Virus record (IMG/VR): IMGVR_UViG_3300036828_000325
Location: 1-40,642 of that record
DNA from: a virus
Direction: 5' to 3' (one strand)
DNA length: 40,642 nucleotides
Positions 16,391 to 24,558 of the stretch are shown one piece after another (the first letter of the stretch is position 1; each line of letters begins with the position of its first letter). The translations under genes and the position numbers were made by a program. The notes below the pieces were generated by a model. That model had not been told where the DNA came from and ran no database searches. It saw nothing but the letters and a program-made list of their open reading frames with translations.

Positions 16391-19225
16391 ATGGCGGCTC
16401 AAGGGATCACGGTTCAACTCCCTGACAAGCGTTATGTCACGGTTCCGACCAATGATCCGCAACTGGCGGCCAAGGCGGCGCGGCGGTTTCTGGCGCGTGA
16501 ATCCCTGGTCAAAAACGCGCCCAATACGTTCGCCGACAAACAAAACGTCTTTGACCGGTTTACGGACCGGGCGGCGGCGGGCGCTACTTTCGGCCTGTCC
16601 GATCTGGTTCCGGCGGCGACTGCGGCCCTTACTACAGGCGTCAAGAATCTGGTGACGCCCGGTCCGCCGTCTTACACGGCGGGCGATGCCTATGCGGTGC
16701 AACGGCAACTGGATAAGGACCGGGCGGATGCTTATGCGAAGGCGCATCCATATGCTGCTGTAGGCGGCGGCCTGCTTGGCGGCCTGGGGGCGCCGGGCGC
16801 GAAACAAATCGGCGGGTTCGTCGCCAAGGGTATCGGGGAAGAGGCGGCGGCCAAGGCGCCCGCGTTCGTGCGCGGTTTGTTGTCGAGCGAGGCGGTTCCC
16901 ACGGCGGCCCTGCGGAGCGTGATACCGGGCGCGGCGACCGGCGGGGTCATGGGCGCGACCGAAGCGGCGCCGGGACAAGAGGTTTCGGGCGCCAAAAAGG
17001 GCGCGATCCTGGGCGGGTTGGTGGCGCCTGCTGTGACAGTCGCGGCGCCCGCTGTCGCCTCTGGCGTGGTCAAGCCGTTGGTCAACACTGGAAAAACCCT
17101 GTTGCGCGGTGCGGGCAATCTAACCGGTCTGCGGACTGTGGACCCGGCGGTATCGGCGAATGCTGAGCTAACCAAGGCGCTACAGGCGGACGGCGCCACG
17201 CAAAAGCAAATGCTCGATGCGCTGGCCGCATGGCGGAAAACCGGGGCGTCGAATCCGTCGCTGGTCGATCTGGCGGCCAAGCTGCCGAGCGGCGGCCCAA
17301 ACACTTTGCGGCTGTTGACCGGGGCGGCGATGAAGGGCGGCGGCCGGGGTGTGGCTGGCCAACACGCGGAGGACGTGGCGACGGCGCTTCCTGAGAACGC
17401 GCAGGATTTGCTTGGGCGGCTGCAACCGGGCGATAAGACGGCCCGCCAGGCGGAAAGCCAAATAACTGGCGAAAAGCGCGCGCAGGCGGCGCAACTGTAT
17501 CCGGAGGCGCATCAAACGCCGGTCAATGAGTACATGACGCCGGATGCGCGGACGGCGCTGGCGGACGATCACGGCGCGGCGGCGATCAATCAGGCGATTG
17601 ATGCGGCGACGGCGGACCGCGATTATGAAAGTGCGGCCCGGCTGAAGGTATTGCTGCCGAATGCGCCAAAGCCGCAAGCGGCGCCCGCGCCGCCGCCTGC
17701 GCCTCCGCCAGCCGCCGCCGGTCCGGCGCCGGAACCGATGAACACGCCTCCGCCGTTCACGCCTCCAACACCGCGAACGCAGGACGTGGTTCGAGCGGAA
17801 GAGGATGCGGCGGTCCTGTCGAACGCAAAGCGGGATATCGCCACCTACGGTCAACCGCGCAAAAACAGCCTGTTCCCCCGGATTTGGGCGGAGGGAGGCG
17901 TAAACCTCGACTCTGGCGGCGCCGACCTGAAACCGCTTGCTGATGGGCTGCGGCTGATGCCGGGGATGGTACATAAGGGCGGCGCCAATATCGAGGACAT
18001 GGCCGGGCGGATGGCCGATCAGGGTATGTTCGGCTGGCCTAGGCCGTGGGACCCGACGCCTCATTTTGCAGCGGCGTTTGAACGCGAGGCCCTGGGCAAA
18101 CCGGTTTATCACCCGGACACTTACGGCTCGGATTGGGAACAACGGGCGCAAGGGTTGGAGCAAGAGCTTTCGGACGCTGGGATACCGGTGAACGAGCGGA
18201 GTAACGTGAAGGCGGCGAAGCTGGCCGCATTCCGCAACGCCGATACAGTCGAGCAACGGGCGGTTGCGGATGAGGCCAACGCCAATGATCCGGCGGGGCT
18301 GGAATTTGACCGGCTGGCGCGGACGCCGGTTCGTGGGCCGCCGCCGCCAGCGCCTCCGCCGCCGCCTGCACCGCCGCCCGAAGCACCAATTCTGGCCGGT
18401 GATCTGGATCGGATTCAACAAGCCATGGGGCAACGCGGCGCGAACCTGCAAGGGGTGGCCGGACAAAGGGACGTGGCGCGCGGCCTGTTCAAACGGCAAA
18501 CCGACCTAAATTCGGTTTTGGAAAACGTGCCTGAACTGGCGCCTGCGCGAGCGAATTACCGGGCCAATATCGCCCGGCAAAATGCGCTTGAGCTTGGGCA
18601 AGCGGGCTTGCGAACCGGGTCTGACGAATACGGCGCCCAACTGGCGGAACATACCAGCATGGCCACGGCGCCGGACAACGCCTATCCGATCAGCGCCGGG
18701 GATATCCGGAATGCGGCGGGGACCGGCTACGTGCAAGCGGCGCGCGAGGCCATCGAGACTCCGCCAGCGGGGTTCACGTCGCCGCTTAGCAAGCTGGCGC
18801 GCTCGCCGCGCCAAATCCTCAATCAGGATGCGACCTTCGATCCGGCGGACGCGGCCAATTTCCGTGAGGGTTTGGGCAATGAACTATTGCGGGCGCGCAA
18901 CGCGAAAATGATTGATCCGACAACAAACTCCGCTTCGGCGGTGCGGCTGGATGCGCTGGCTAATCTGGAAATGCCGAAGCTATCGCTGCACGGGTTGATT
19001 ATGAGCGGGCTTAACAAGGTCTATCAGGGCTCCGCCCTGACGGATGCGGAGCGCACGGCAATCGTGAAAACCGGGCTCGGGTCGGCCGATCCGAACGGCC
19101 TGATTACGAAATTGGACCCGATCACGCATCCGCTGATTCAGGCGTGGTACAAGGCTGGGCAAGCCTCGCCTGCGGGCGTAAGCGGGTCGGTACAGTTGCA
19201 GCCTTCAGACCAAACCGGTCCGTAG
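16391..19225 (+). CDS. Large internal virion/ejection protein
   Basis: A 944-residue protein, the largest of the phage. It starts with a short strand/helix module (ITVQLPDKRYVTVPTNDPQL). Residues 110-240 are rich in Gly/Ala with patterns such as HPYAAVGGGLLGGLGAPGA and PGAATGGVMGATEAAPG that could insert in membranes, as in podovirus ejection proteins. Two poly-Pro stretches (about residues 433-465 and 646-665) separate helical domains. The C-terminal 250 residues are charged and helical. Position at the end of the virion operon and size suit a P22 gp16/gp20- or T7 gp16-like role; no lytic transglycosylase signature is seen. Confidence 0.75.
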   Translation: MAAQGITVQLPDKRYVTVPTNDPQLAAKAARRFLARESLVKNAPNTFADKQNVFDRFTDRAAAGATFGLSDLVPAATAALTTGVKNLVTPGPPSYTAGDAYAVQRQLDKDRADAYAKAHPYAAVGGGLLGGLGAPGAKQIGGFVAKGIGEEAAAKAPAFVRGLLSSEAVPTAALRSVIPGAATGGVMGATEAAPGQEVSGAKKGAILGGLVAPAVTVAAPAVASGVVKPLVNTGKTLLRGAGNLTGLRTVDPAVSANAELTKALQADGATQKQMLDALAAWRKTGASNPSLVDLAAKLPSGGPNTLRLLTGAAMKGGGRGVAGQHAEDVATALPENAQDLLGRLQPGDKTARQAESQITGEKRAQAAQLYPEAHQTPVNEYMTPDARTALADDHGAAAINQAIDAATADRDYESAARLKVLLPNAPKPQAAPAPPPAPPPAAAGPAPEPMNTPPPFTPPTPRTQDVVRAEEDAAVLSNAKRDIATYGQPRKNSLFPRIWAEGGVNLDSGGADLKPLADGLRLMPGMVHKGGANIEDMAGRMADQGMFGWPRPWDPTPHFAAAFEREALGKPVYHPDTYGSDWEQRAQGLEQELSDAGIPVNERSNVKAAKLAAFRNADTVEQRAVADEANANDPAGLEFDRLARTPVRGPPPPAPPPPPAPPPEAPILAGDLDRIQQAMGQRGANLQGVAGQRDVARGLFKRQTDLNSVLENVPELAPARANYRANIARQNALELGQAGLRTGSDEYGAQLAEHTSMATAPDNAYPISAGDIRNAAGTGYVQAAREAIETPPAGFTSPLSKLARSPRQILNQDATFDPADAANFREGLGNELLRARNAKMIDPTTNSASAVRLDALANLEMPKLSLHGLIMSGLNKVYQGSALTDAERTAIVKTGLGSADPNGLITKLDPITHPLIQAWYKAGQASPAGVSGSVQLQPSDQTGP

Positions 19226-19276
19226 CGCCGCCGGGAAGGGCGTCAGAGGCCCTTGCGCGACTGCCCGGCTATGCAA

Positions 19277-19315
19277 GGGCGTCCAGCACATCCAGGGGCT
19301 CCAGCGCCCGTTTTT
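19277..19315 (+). terminator. Probable intrinsic terminator of the virion operon
   Basis: GGGCG at 19277-19281 pairs with CGCCC at 19305-19309 and is followed by G and TTTTT (19311-19315). The loop is long, so the stem is only moderate. It lies about 50 bases after the last virion gene, where a stop of transcription is expected. Confidence 0.5.
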
Positions 19316-19329
19316 CGGGGATTAAGGTC

Positions 19330-19365
19330 GCGGCCCCCCGGCTGAGCATCCAATCGAGGGGCCGC
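19330..19365. repeat. Perfect 8-bp inverted repeat
   Basis: GCGGCCCC at 19330-19337 and GGGGCCGC at 19358-19365 are perfect complements around a 20-base spacer. There is no T-run. It may add to termination after the virion operon or bind a protein. It lies in the 260-base gap between the ejection genes and the small gene at 19487, which otherwise shows no gene. Confidence 0.5.
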
Positions 19366-19486
19366 TAGTCCTGGGCCTCGCTGTTTTGGGGACTGCCCGG
19401 CCGGGGACAAATTGCAAAACCACGTCGCCTGATTTTGGTTCCACGCCGAGGGATTTCCGGCCTACGGTCACGATACGAGGTGCATC

Positions 19487-19708
19487 ATGGCTGACCTGTT
19501 TGCGTGGTTGGTGAAGGAAGAGGACGGACGTGAAGGAATCGTTTGCGTCATCATTCCGGGGCTCGGGTCGAGGGTTATCCCGTTGGTGGCGACGAGCGCG
19601 GCCATGATCGAAACGATGGAGACCTACGCCCGCGATCATGCCGATGGGAGCGGCAAGCCGGTGCGGCTGGCGCGATTCACGGAAGCGGAGACCCTGCGCC
19701 GCCTCTAA
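19487..19708 (+). CDS. Hypothetical protein upstream of integrase
   Basis: A 73-residue protein with GAGG about 9 bases before the ATG. It starts MADLFAWLVKEEDGREGIV, has a strand VCVIIPGLGSRVIPLVATS and a helix ETMETYARDHADGSGKP, and ends RLARFTEAETLRRL. Short proteins of this pattern are common in phages of proteobacteria and have no known function. It is isolated by non-coding DNA on both sides. Confidence 0.75.
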   Translation: MADLFAWLVKEEDGREGIVCVIIPGLGSRVIPLVATSAAMIETMETYARDHADGSGKPVRLARFTEAETLRRL

Positions 19709-19834
19709 CCAACGGTCGCGCTACAGGGCGCCCCCGGTCGGTTAAATTGGTGGAATTGTGTGGTAAACCGGCCACAGAAACCAAAAAGCCTAAGGAAATC
19801 AATGGCCCGGTTATCCTGCACAAGGAAATTTTCG

Positions 19835-19874
19835 GGGTCTAAACGGGTCTACGGCGGTCCAGGGAAGTCCAGCA
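19835..19874 (+). repeat. Four 10-bp tandem repeats, likely integrase arm sites
   Basis: GGTCT at 19836 and 19846, GGTCC at 19856 and AGTCC at 19866 recur exactly every 10 bp, one helical turn, so that all lie on one DNA face. The units are GGGTCTAAAC, GGGTCTACGG, CGGTCCAGGG and AAGTCCAGCA. They lie about 110 bases before the integrase gene. The best explanation is a set of arm-type binding sites for the integrase N-terminal domain or for the AlpA-like protein at 21321-21527. Confidence 0.65.
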
Positions 19875-19944
19875 AGCCGTTGAAAAACAAGATGCATATT
19901 GCACCCGGTCGGTAAGTCGTTCTAATTCCTTCTGAACGCGGTTT

Positions 19945-19959
19945 CACCCATTTTGGGTG
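19945..19959. promoter_or_regulatory. Dyad before integrase gene, possible operator
   Basis: CACCCA-TTT-TGGGTG is a perfect 6-bp inverted repeat, 24 bases before the integrase ATG and just ahead of its ribosome binding site. It could be an operator for one of the phage HTH proteins or a small mRNA hairpin that limits integrase translation. Confidence 0.4.
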
Positions 19960-19983
19960 GAAATTTGGGGAGGAAAGTCGGCC

Positions 19984-21324
19984 ATGGCGATTGAGAAAAA
20001 AGAGTTCAAAGCTCTGATGGGGGACGCGCCGCAAGTGCCGCGCAAAAACGGGCCGTCTCAAGCGACCGGCAAAGTTCCTGACGGTGATGGCCTCTATCTG
20101 ATCGTGGGCGAGAAGGCGCAACGGTCCTGGCTGTTCCGGTTCACGCCGCCGGGCGGTGGGAAGACGGAAGACATGAATCTCGGGTCGGCGCACAAGCTAG
20201 ACCTGAGCGGCGCCCGTAAAGAGCGCGAGCGGTGTGAGGGGCTGATCGCCCAAAACATCAATCCGAAAAGCGAACGCCAGCGGAGCAAGGCGGCGAAGGC
20301 GGCGCCCGATCCGAAGTTGAAACATACGCTCTACGCGGCGGCTAAAATCGCGGTGGCCAAGCTCGGGCCGAAGGGCGACGAACGGAAACATGAGGACGGT
20401 CGGCGCTATTGGCTGAACCGGCTGAAGCCGGAAAACACGGCGGGCCTGGGCGACATGCGACCGGCGGATATCACCCGTATGGACGTGGTTCGCTGCCTCC
20501 AGGCGGTCCGCGAGCGCACGCCGAAGGGCGAGCAAATGCGGAAGGTCGAGCAACAATTGCGGTTGGTTTTCGAGTGGTGCGCGGCCTCGGGCTACATTCC
20601 GGAAAACGCCCCTAACCCGGCGGATTTCAGGGCTGAGCGGTGGCGCATGTTGGTGCCTGACGTGGCGCCGTCCGTGCCTCGTCCGGCCGTCCCCTGGCGC
20701 AAGGTCGGCGCCGTGGTGGCCGATCTGCGGGCGGGCGGCTCGATGTCGGCGCTCTGCACGGAATGGCTGCTGTTGTCGGTCGTGCGGGCGGGTAACGCGC
20801 TGGCGGCGAATTGGTCGGAAATCGACCTAGAGCGGAAGCTGTGGACGATCCCGGCTCACAAAATGAAGGTCAAAAAAGTCGGGCCGCATAAGGTCCCGTT
20901 GACGGCCCGTCATCTGGAAATCCTTCAGCTTGTCATGCCTGAGGGCGGCAAGCCGGAATCCGGCCTGATTTTCCCGTCGCGCATCAACGGCGAAGTTATG
21001 GACGATCAGGCGTTGATCTACATTTTGAAAGAGGCCTATCCGGAACCGGTTGAACAGAGTGACGGGACGTTCGCCAAAGTCGTCCCCCATGGCCTGCGGA
21101 CCACGTTCCGGACCTGGGGCGGTCAACAGAATGACCCGGTTACGAACCTGCCGATCTATCCGGAAAGTGTGCTGGAAGAGTGCATGGCGCATATCGTCGG
21201 CAATGCGGCCCGTAACGCCTACGTCCACGAAACCAACCTACAGGCGCGGCGCACGATCCTAGAGGCGTGGGCGGCCTATGTGAGTAACCCGAACCCAAAT
21301 GTTGTTGCGTTTCGCGTGGCTTAA
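19984..21324 (+). CDS. int: Tyrosine recombinase (integrase), P4/DUF4102 type
   Basis: A 446-residue integrase that would recombine attP with a host attB. The N-terminal DUF4102-like arm-binding part has DGDGLYLIVGEKAQRSWLFR (about residues 33-52); the SAM-like core-binding domain follows, and the catalytic domain begins near 235. Catalytic residues are visible: R268 (SVVRAGNALAANWSEID), a lysine in AHKMKVKK, H369-G-L-R372 (HGLRTTFRTWGG), H403 (MAHIVGN) and Y413 (NAYVHETNL). The common Glu after the first Arg is changed. The ATG at 19984 is chosen because GGGGAGGAAAG precedes it. The stop overlaps the stop of the convergent AlpA-like gene by 2 bases. Confidence 0.93.
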   Translation: MAIEKKEFKALMGDAPQVPRKNGPSQATGKVPDGDGLYLIVGEKAQRSWLFRFTPPGGGKTEDMNLGSAHKLDLSGARKERERCEGLIAQNINPKSERQRSKAAKAAPDPKLKHTLYAAAKIAVAKLGPKGDERKHEDGRRYWLNRLKPENTAGLGDMRPADITRMDVVRCLQAVRERTPKGEQMRKVEQQLRLVFEWCAASGYIPENAPNPADFRAERWRMLVPDVAPSVPRPAVPWRKVGAVVADLRAGGSMSALCTEWLLLSVVRAGNALAANWSEIDLERKLWTIPAHKMKVKKVGPHKVPLTARHLEILQLVMPEGGKPESGLIFPSRINGEVMDDQALIYILKEAYPEPVEQSDGTFAKVVPHGLRTTFRTWGGQQNDPVTNLPIYPESVLEECMAHIVGNAARNAYVHETNLQARRTILEAWAAYVSNPNPNVVAFRVA

Positions 21325-21527
21325 TCGTGCTTTTTAATCCTTTGGGCGGCCTGCTCTCGGGTCGCCCAAAGGTCGGACTTCCACATGACCCGGCGCCCGA
21401 TGATGGTGAGGTGGGTCGGGATGGTTCCGGCCTTAGCCAAGGCGAAGAATTTCGAGCGGCTGATTTTCAGGAACGCGCATATTTCCCTTGCTGACACTTC
21501 TTCGTCGTCTCGATAGCCGGAAGGCAT
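21321..21527 (-). CDS. AlpA-like excisionase / HTH DNA-binding protein
   Basis: A 68-residue protein with a winged helix-turn-helix of the AlpA/HTH_17 type: EEVSAREICAFLKISRSKFF (residues 9-28), ALAKAGTIPTHLTIIGRRVMW and a C-terminal helix. Such proteins act as excisionases or as regulators of integrase. It is convergent with the integrase gene and overlaps its end. A perfect 10-bp inverted repeat lies in its 3' end (21339-21348 and 21363-21372). Confidence 0.85.
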   Translation of the reverse strand: MPSGYRDDEEVSAREICAFLKISRSKFFALAKAGTIPTHLTIIGRRVMWKSDLWATREQAAQRIKKHD

Positions 21528-21538
21528 GTTGAGGGCCT

Positions 21539-22144
21539 TTAGTGGTTCCGCTTGATAAGCGGTTGGATATGGCGCTGAAGGTCGCGCAAGGAGTCGGCCT
21601 GGATATGCTTCGCCTCCAGGGCGTGAATCGTCTCGGGCAAGCGCCGGTCTAACTCTCGGGCGAGACGCATCAACCGGGCGATGATCTGATGCACATTTTC
21701 CGGATCATCGTCGTTGTCGGCTGGGATGATCCCGTCATGAACCTTGTTCAAAACAAGCGCGACAACTTCGCTAATGACGTTCCCTAAGTCGGCCTCCAGG
21801 GTCTCGACAAGCTGTTGTTGGACGTGAAGCCGTTCGGCGAGCCGTGCGACCTGGGCGGCGCACAAGGCCACAAACCCGAAGAGGAAGGGAATCCAGGCCA
21901 GGGCGGCGGGGAAGGCGAAACCGGGTTCGCGGCGGGTGACGATCAGCCATCCGAAAAGGATCGGCGCCACGCCTAACAGGAACACCGCGTCATAGATCGG
22001 GACAATGCGGACAAGCCATCGCTCGGGGATGGCCAATAGCAGGCGGGCAAGCCAGCGGGGGCGCCCTATGCGACTGCTGAAATCCAGGCGGACGGAGATT
22101 TGGATTTGAGGCGCGGGCTGTCGTTCAAATGCTGAATCATCCAT
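21539..22144 (-). CDS. Two-TM membrane protein with cytoplasmic helical tail
   Basis: A 201-residue protein with two hydrophobic spans (about residues 47-69, IVPIYDAVFLLGVAPILFGW, and 76-100, FAFPAALAWIPFLFGFVALC), followed by a 100-residue helical domain with heptad-like pattern (AERLHVQQQLVETLEADLGN) and an acidic loop NDDDPEN. AGAGG lies about 7 bases upstream of the ATG. In a lysogeny block such a protein could act in superinfection exclusion or signalling. A holin role is possible but no endolysin is nearby. No family is recognised. Confidence 0.75.
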   Translation of the reverse strand: MDDSAFERQPAPQIQISVRLDFSSRIGRPRWLARLLLAIPERWLVRIVPIYDAVFLLGVAPILFGWLIVTRREPGFAFPAALAWIPFLFGFVALCAAQVARLAERLHVQQQLVETLEADLGNVISEVVALVLNKVHDGIIPADNDDDPENVHQIIARLMRLARELDRRLPETIHALEAKHIQADSLRDLQRHIQPLIKRNH

Positions 22145-22168
22145 CCCGCGCCTCTTTCCCCTCGCCGG

Positions 22169-23227
22169 TTACGCCGTTCGCGCCGCCCAACCCTTCGGAC
22201 ACGGGGGGAATTTGGCGCCTTTGTTGGTAGCCTCCTGCAAAGTGTCCTTCACGAAAATCGGGGTTTCCCCTGAGGTGGCTGCAATTTGTACCGGAGTCGC
22301 CCCGGTCATGCGGCGGCGAACGATAGCCTCTTTCAAGTCAAGGTAGCCGTCCGGCGTAAGGTTACGTTTTTCGGCGGCGCGGCGAATGGCGGATTGGGTG
22401 CTGGCGCTGAGCGCGTCATAAGGGCCGAAAAACCGCTTGAGCGGGTGAACGGTCGCCGAAGCGGCGTCCTGGCCGTCCTGGGGCTTTCCGGCGGCGCGGG
22501 CGGCCTCTTCACGGAAGTCCATGATCCGCTCGGCATACGGAACGCTGAGTCCGGCGGCGCGGGCGTTGCTGAGCCATAGGCTGACGGACTTCATATCGGA
22601 CTTCGTGGCTTTCTCGATTTCCGGGTATTGGGCGCCCTCCTGGGCCATCTTCACGGCGAGCAACTTGCGGTCGAGATAGGCTTGCGGGCTGATCCCCCGG
22701 CGCCGGGCTGCATCCTCGATCCGGCTGAGGCCCTGGCCGCGCATGGTGTCGAGGGTGGTATGCCAAGCCTTCTGTTCCATCGGCCTACCTCGGGCGCCGC
22801 GAATGTTGGGGAAGGTGATTCCAGCTTTCTTGGCCTCCGCAATCATCTTGTCCACGTGGGAGCGGGGAAGATGGGCGTCGAGGGCGATTTGCTGCGGGTG
22901 CTGGCCCTTCTTGCGGCGCCGGATCACGTCGGCCTCGGGGCTGTCGGCAATCGGTCCCTTGGGGAGCTGGGCGACCTTTTCCGCCTGAATCGGAGGCTCC
23001 GCCTGGTGGCCTGCCGCAATTAGCAGGGGGTCGGCCATGGCGTATTCCGGCGGGGCGTTGCTGTACTGATCCGCGAGGGTGGTCGCGAGGTGGATGACGC
23101 TTTCGCGCATCGGCCCCGGCGGGATACGGCCGAAGGCGTCCAAAAGCTTATTGAGGCCCGGCATGACGATGAAGCGGGCGAAGGTCACGGGGTCGATAGT
23201 CTCGGGCTGAGGGGTGGCTTTACTCAA
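22169..23227 (-). CDS. Protein with three repeated HTH-like units
   Basis: A 352-residue protein counted from TTG at 23227, which overlaps the upstream stop (TTGA) and has AGGAG 10 bases before it; a GTG at 23272 would add 15 residues but lacks such a site. Three units of about 43 residues resemble each other: 98-140 (ADVIRRRKKGQHPQQIALDA ... AGITFP), 187-230 (AVKMAQEGAQYPEIEKATKS ... AGLSVP) and 298-341 (AIVRRRMTGATPVQIAATSG ... KGAKFP). Each looks like a homeodomain-type helix-turn-helix ending in Gly-x2-Pro. Units 2 and 3 are preceded by a shared helix, RRRGISPQAYLDRK and EKRNLTPDGYLDLK. A multi-site DNA-binding regulator or replication-control protein is likely; no known family matched by eye. 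Confidence 0.75.
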   Translation of the reverse strand: MSKATPQPETIDPVTFARFIVMPGLNKLLDAFGRIPPGPMRESVIHLATTLADQYSNAPPEYAMADPLLIAAGHQAEPPIQAEKVAQLPKGPIADSPEADVIRRRKKGQHPQQIALDAHLPRSHVDKMIAEAKKAGITFPNIRGARGRPMEQKAWHTTLDTMRGQGLSRIEDAARRRGISPQAYLDRKLLAVKMAQEGAQYPEIEKATKSDMKSVSLWLSNARAAGLSVPYAERIMDFREEAARAAGKPQDGQDAASATVHPLKRFFGPYDALSASTQSAIRRAAEKRNLTPDGYLDLKEAIVRRRMTGATPVQIAATSGETPIFVKDTLQEATNKGAKFPPCPKGWAARTA

Positions 23228-23427
23228 GGGGGTGGTCTCCTGCGGTGTTTGAAGGGATGGGCTTTGCGCCACGCGTCAAGATCGTCGGTGGCGTATTTGA
23301 TGCGGCGGGGGCCAAGGCTGTAATAGACCGGCCCCCGCCCTGAGAGGCGGAGGCGGGCAAGGGTGGCCGGGCTTGTGTCGAGGTAAGCGGCGGCCAGTTT
23401 TGTCGAGAGGTAACGAATATCAGGCAC
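23224..23427 (-). CDS. Small HTH_17-type DNA-binding protein
   Basis: A 67-residue protein from GTG 23427: YLSTKLAAAYLDTSPATLAR then LRLSGRGPVYYSLGPRRIKYATDDLDAWRK, the standard excisionase/AlpA-like winged helix with the wing motif GPR-x-KY and the recognition helix TSPATLARLR. The end is basic and Pro-rich. It overlaps both neighbours, so the block is one transcript. It may be a second regulator of excision or of early genes. Confidence 0.85.
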   Translation of the reverse strand: MPDIRYLSTKLAAAYLDTSPATLARLRLSGRGPVYYSLGPRRIKYATDDLDAWRKAHPFKHRRRPPP

Positions 23428-23848
23428 GGCGTACCCAAGGCCGATCCCAACCGATAACCGCCATGACCGTGTTGATGGTCACGTTCTGCGGACGGCGAGT
23501 CTCACCGAACATCCAATTCAGAATCGTATAACGGCTAACCTTGTGGCCCGCCTGCTCGGTAGCGATTTCGATCTGCTCTAGCGTCATCCCGCTTTCTTCG
23601 ATGGCGAATTTCACCATGTCCAACTCGGGGTCTTTATCGATCCACGAATACGCCAGCCAACTTTGCGCCGGAATGAAATTCGCGTGGGTCTTGGGGAGCG
23701 GCTTCGCCCATTTGGCATTGCTGCGATGGGCGGCGAGTTGCGGGTTCGTGGTCATCGAGGGTTTGTCTTTCTTCGCGGCCTGGGCGTCGCGCTGCTCTAC
23801 CTTGGCGAGGAAAGCGGAATGATCGGTGATCCTGGCGGCCGATTGCAT
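23420..23848 (-). CDS. HTH transcriptional regulator, possible repressor
   Basis: A 142-residue protein. The N-terminal 60 residues are polar and basic; residues 78-140 form a helix-turn-helix of the Cro/C1 kind, MVKFAIEESGMTLEQIEIAT, then EQAGHKVSRYTILNWMFGET and TINTVMAVIGW. AAGGAA precedes the ATG by about 6 bases. An internal ATG would give a shorter protein starting MTTNPQLAAHRSNAK. Position next to other HTH genes in the lysogeny block makes it the best candidate for the maintenance repressor, although no peptidase or dimerisation domain is seen. Confidence 0.75.
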   Translation of the reverse strand: MQSAARITDHSAFLAKVEQRDAQAAKKDKPSMTTNPQLAAHRSNAKWAKPLPKTHANFIPAQSWLAYSWIDKDPELDMVKFAIEESGMTLEQIEIATEQAGHKVSRYTILNWMFGETRRPQNVTINTVMAVIGWDRPWVRRA

Positions 23849-23868
23849 ATGAGGTTCCTTCTGTGGTT

Positions 23869-24513
23869 TCAGGCGGCTTCGGGTACTAGCAGGCGAGCGT
23901 GAAAGTACGCTTCTGCAAGTTCGTGGATGGCGGCGGGACCTTCGGCCTTAGCCATTTCCCTTAAGGTCGGGAGTCCGGATGCCATGCTTTCAAGAGCTTC
24001 GTCCCTGGTCGCCGGTCTGCCGTGGGCGAACCATTGGACGCGCTCGGGCTGGCCGATGCGGCACAACGGACCTGAAGAGGTTCGGAGCAATGAAAAGCGC
24101 AGGGTCCACCAAATGACGGTGACGCCTGGATTGCGTGAAATCATGATCCCCGGCGGCGCTACGGTCTGGTGCCTCTCAAGACCGTGCTCATTGCGCTTGG
24201 CGAGTGGCCGGGTAAGGAACGGGCAAGCTTTGGCCGCGAAGTCGGCACATTCGGGATGTGACGGCGGTTCTGCGCTGACGCGATTCACGACACACATAGG
24301 TCCGATGACGAAAGCGCGGACGCGCCTGAGCTTACGGCCACATATCCAGCAAAGATTTTGCCTGAGCGCGTCGCGCTGTTTGTTGAAGCCGATCACCCGG
24401 AAATCGGATTGGCCGTTCTCGTCTATGTGGACGAACCACGGGATCGGAAAGCCGCGCTCGTCGCACGGAAGCGCCTGAATCGCGAGCGGTGCGGACGGTA
24501 AATCTGGGCGCAT
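23869..24513 (-). CDS. Cys-rich phage protein with probable zinc site
   Basis: A 214-residue protein. It opens with a strand-rich part (GFPIPWFVHIDENGQSDFRV) and a CxxC (LCWICGRKLRR), then GPMCVVNRVSAEPPSHPECA with ACPFLTRPLAKR. The pattern CxxCG ... C-x2-N-R ... AEPPSHxxCA ... CPFL recurs in uncharacterised phage and proteobacterial proteins, and the conserved Cys and His suggest bound zinc. The C-terminal third is helical and acidic. It lies directly downstream of the methyltransferase gene, but a link in function is not shown. Confidence 0.75.
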   Translation of the reverse strand: MRPDLPSAPLAIQALPCDERGFPIPWFVHIDENGQSDFRVIGFNKQRDALRQNLCWICGRKLRRVRAFVIGPMCVVNRVSAEPPSHPECADFAAKACPFLTRPLAKRNEHGLERHQTVAPPGIMISRNPGVTVIWWTLRFSLLRTSSGPLCRIGQPERVQWFAHGRPATRDEALESMASGLPTLREMAKAEGPAAIHELAEAYFHARLLVPEAA

Positions 24514-24558
24514 TGGAAGCTTCCCCGCAAAGGTCTGTCCAAGCTCAACAGTGGTAAG

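Larger units (their letters stand above)
19709..19983 (+). promoter_or_regulatory. Integrase control and probable attachment region
   Basis: This 275-base gap has no gene. It carries A/T-rich tracts (19775-19805), four 10-bp repeats (19835-19874), an inverted repeat CACCCA-TTT-TGGGTG (19945-19959) and a good ribosome binding site GGGGAGGAAAG just before the integrase ATG. In phages with P4-type integrases, attP commonly lies next to int with nearby arm-type sites, which fits this layout. The core crossover sequence cannot be named without the host genome. Confidence 0.55.

Noticed and set aside
21339-21372. Perfect 10-bp inverted repeat as terminator between integrase and AlpA-like genes
   Set aside because: It lies in the coding end of the AlpA-like gene and has no T-run on either side, so a terminator call is not supported; it remains a possible site.
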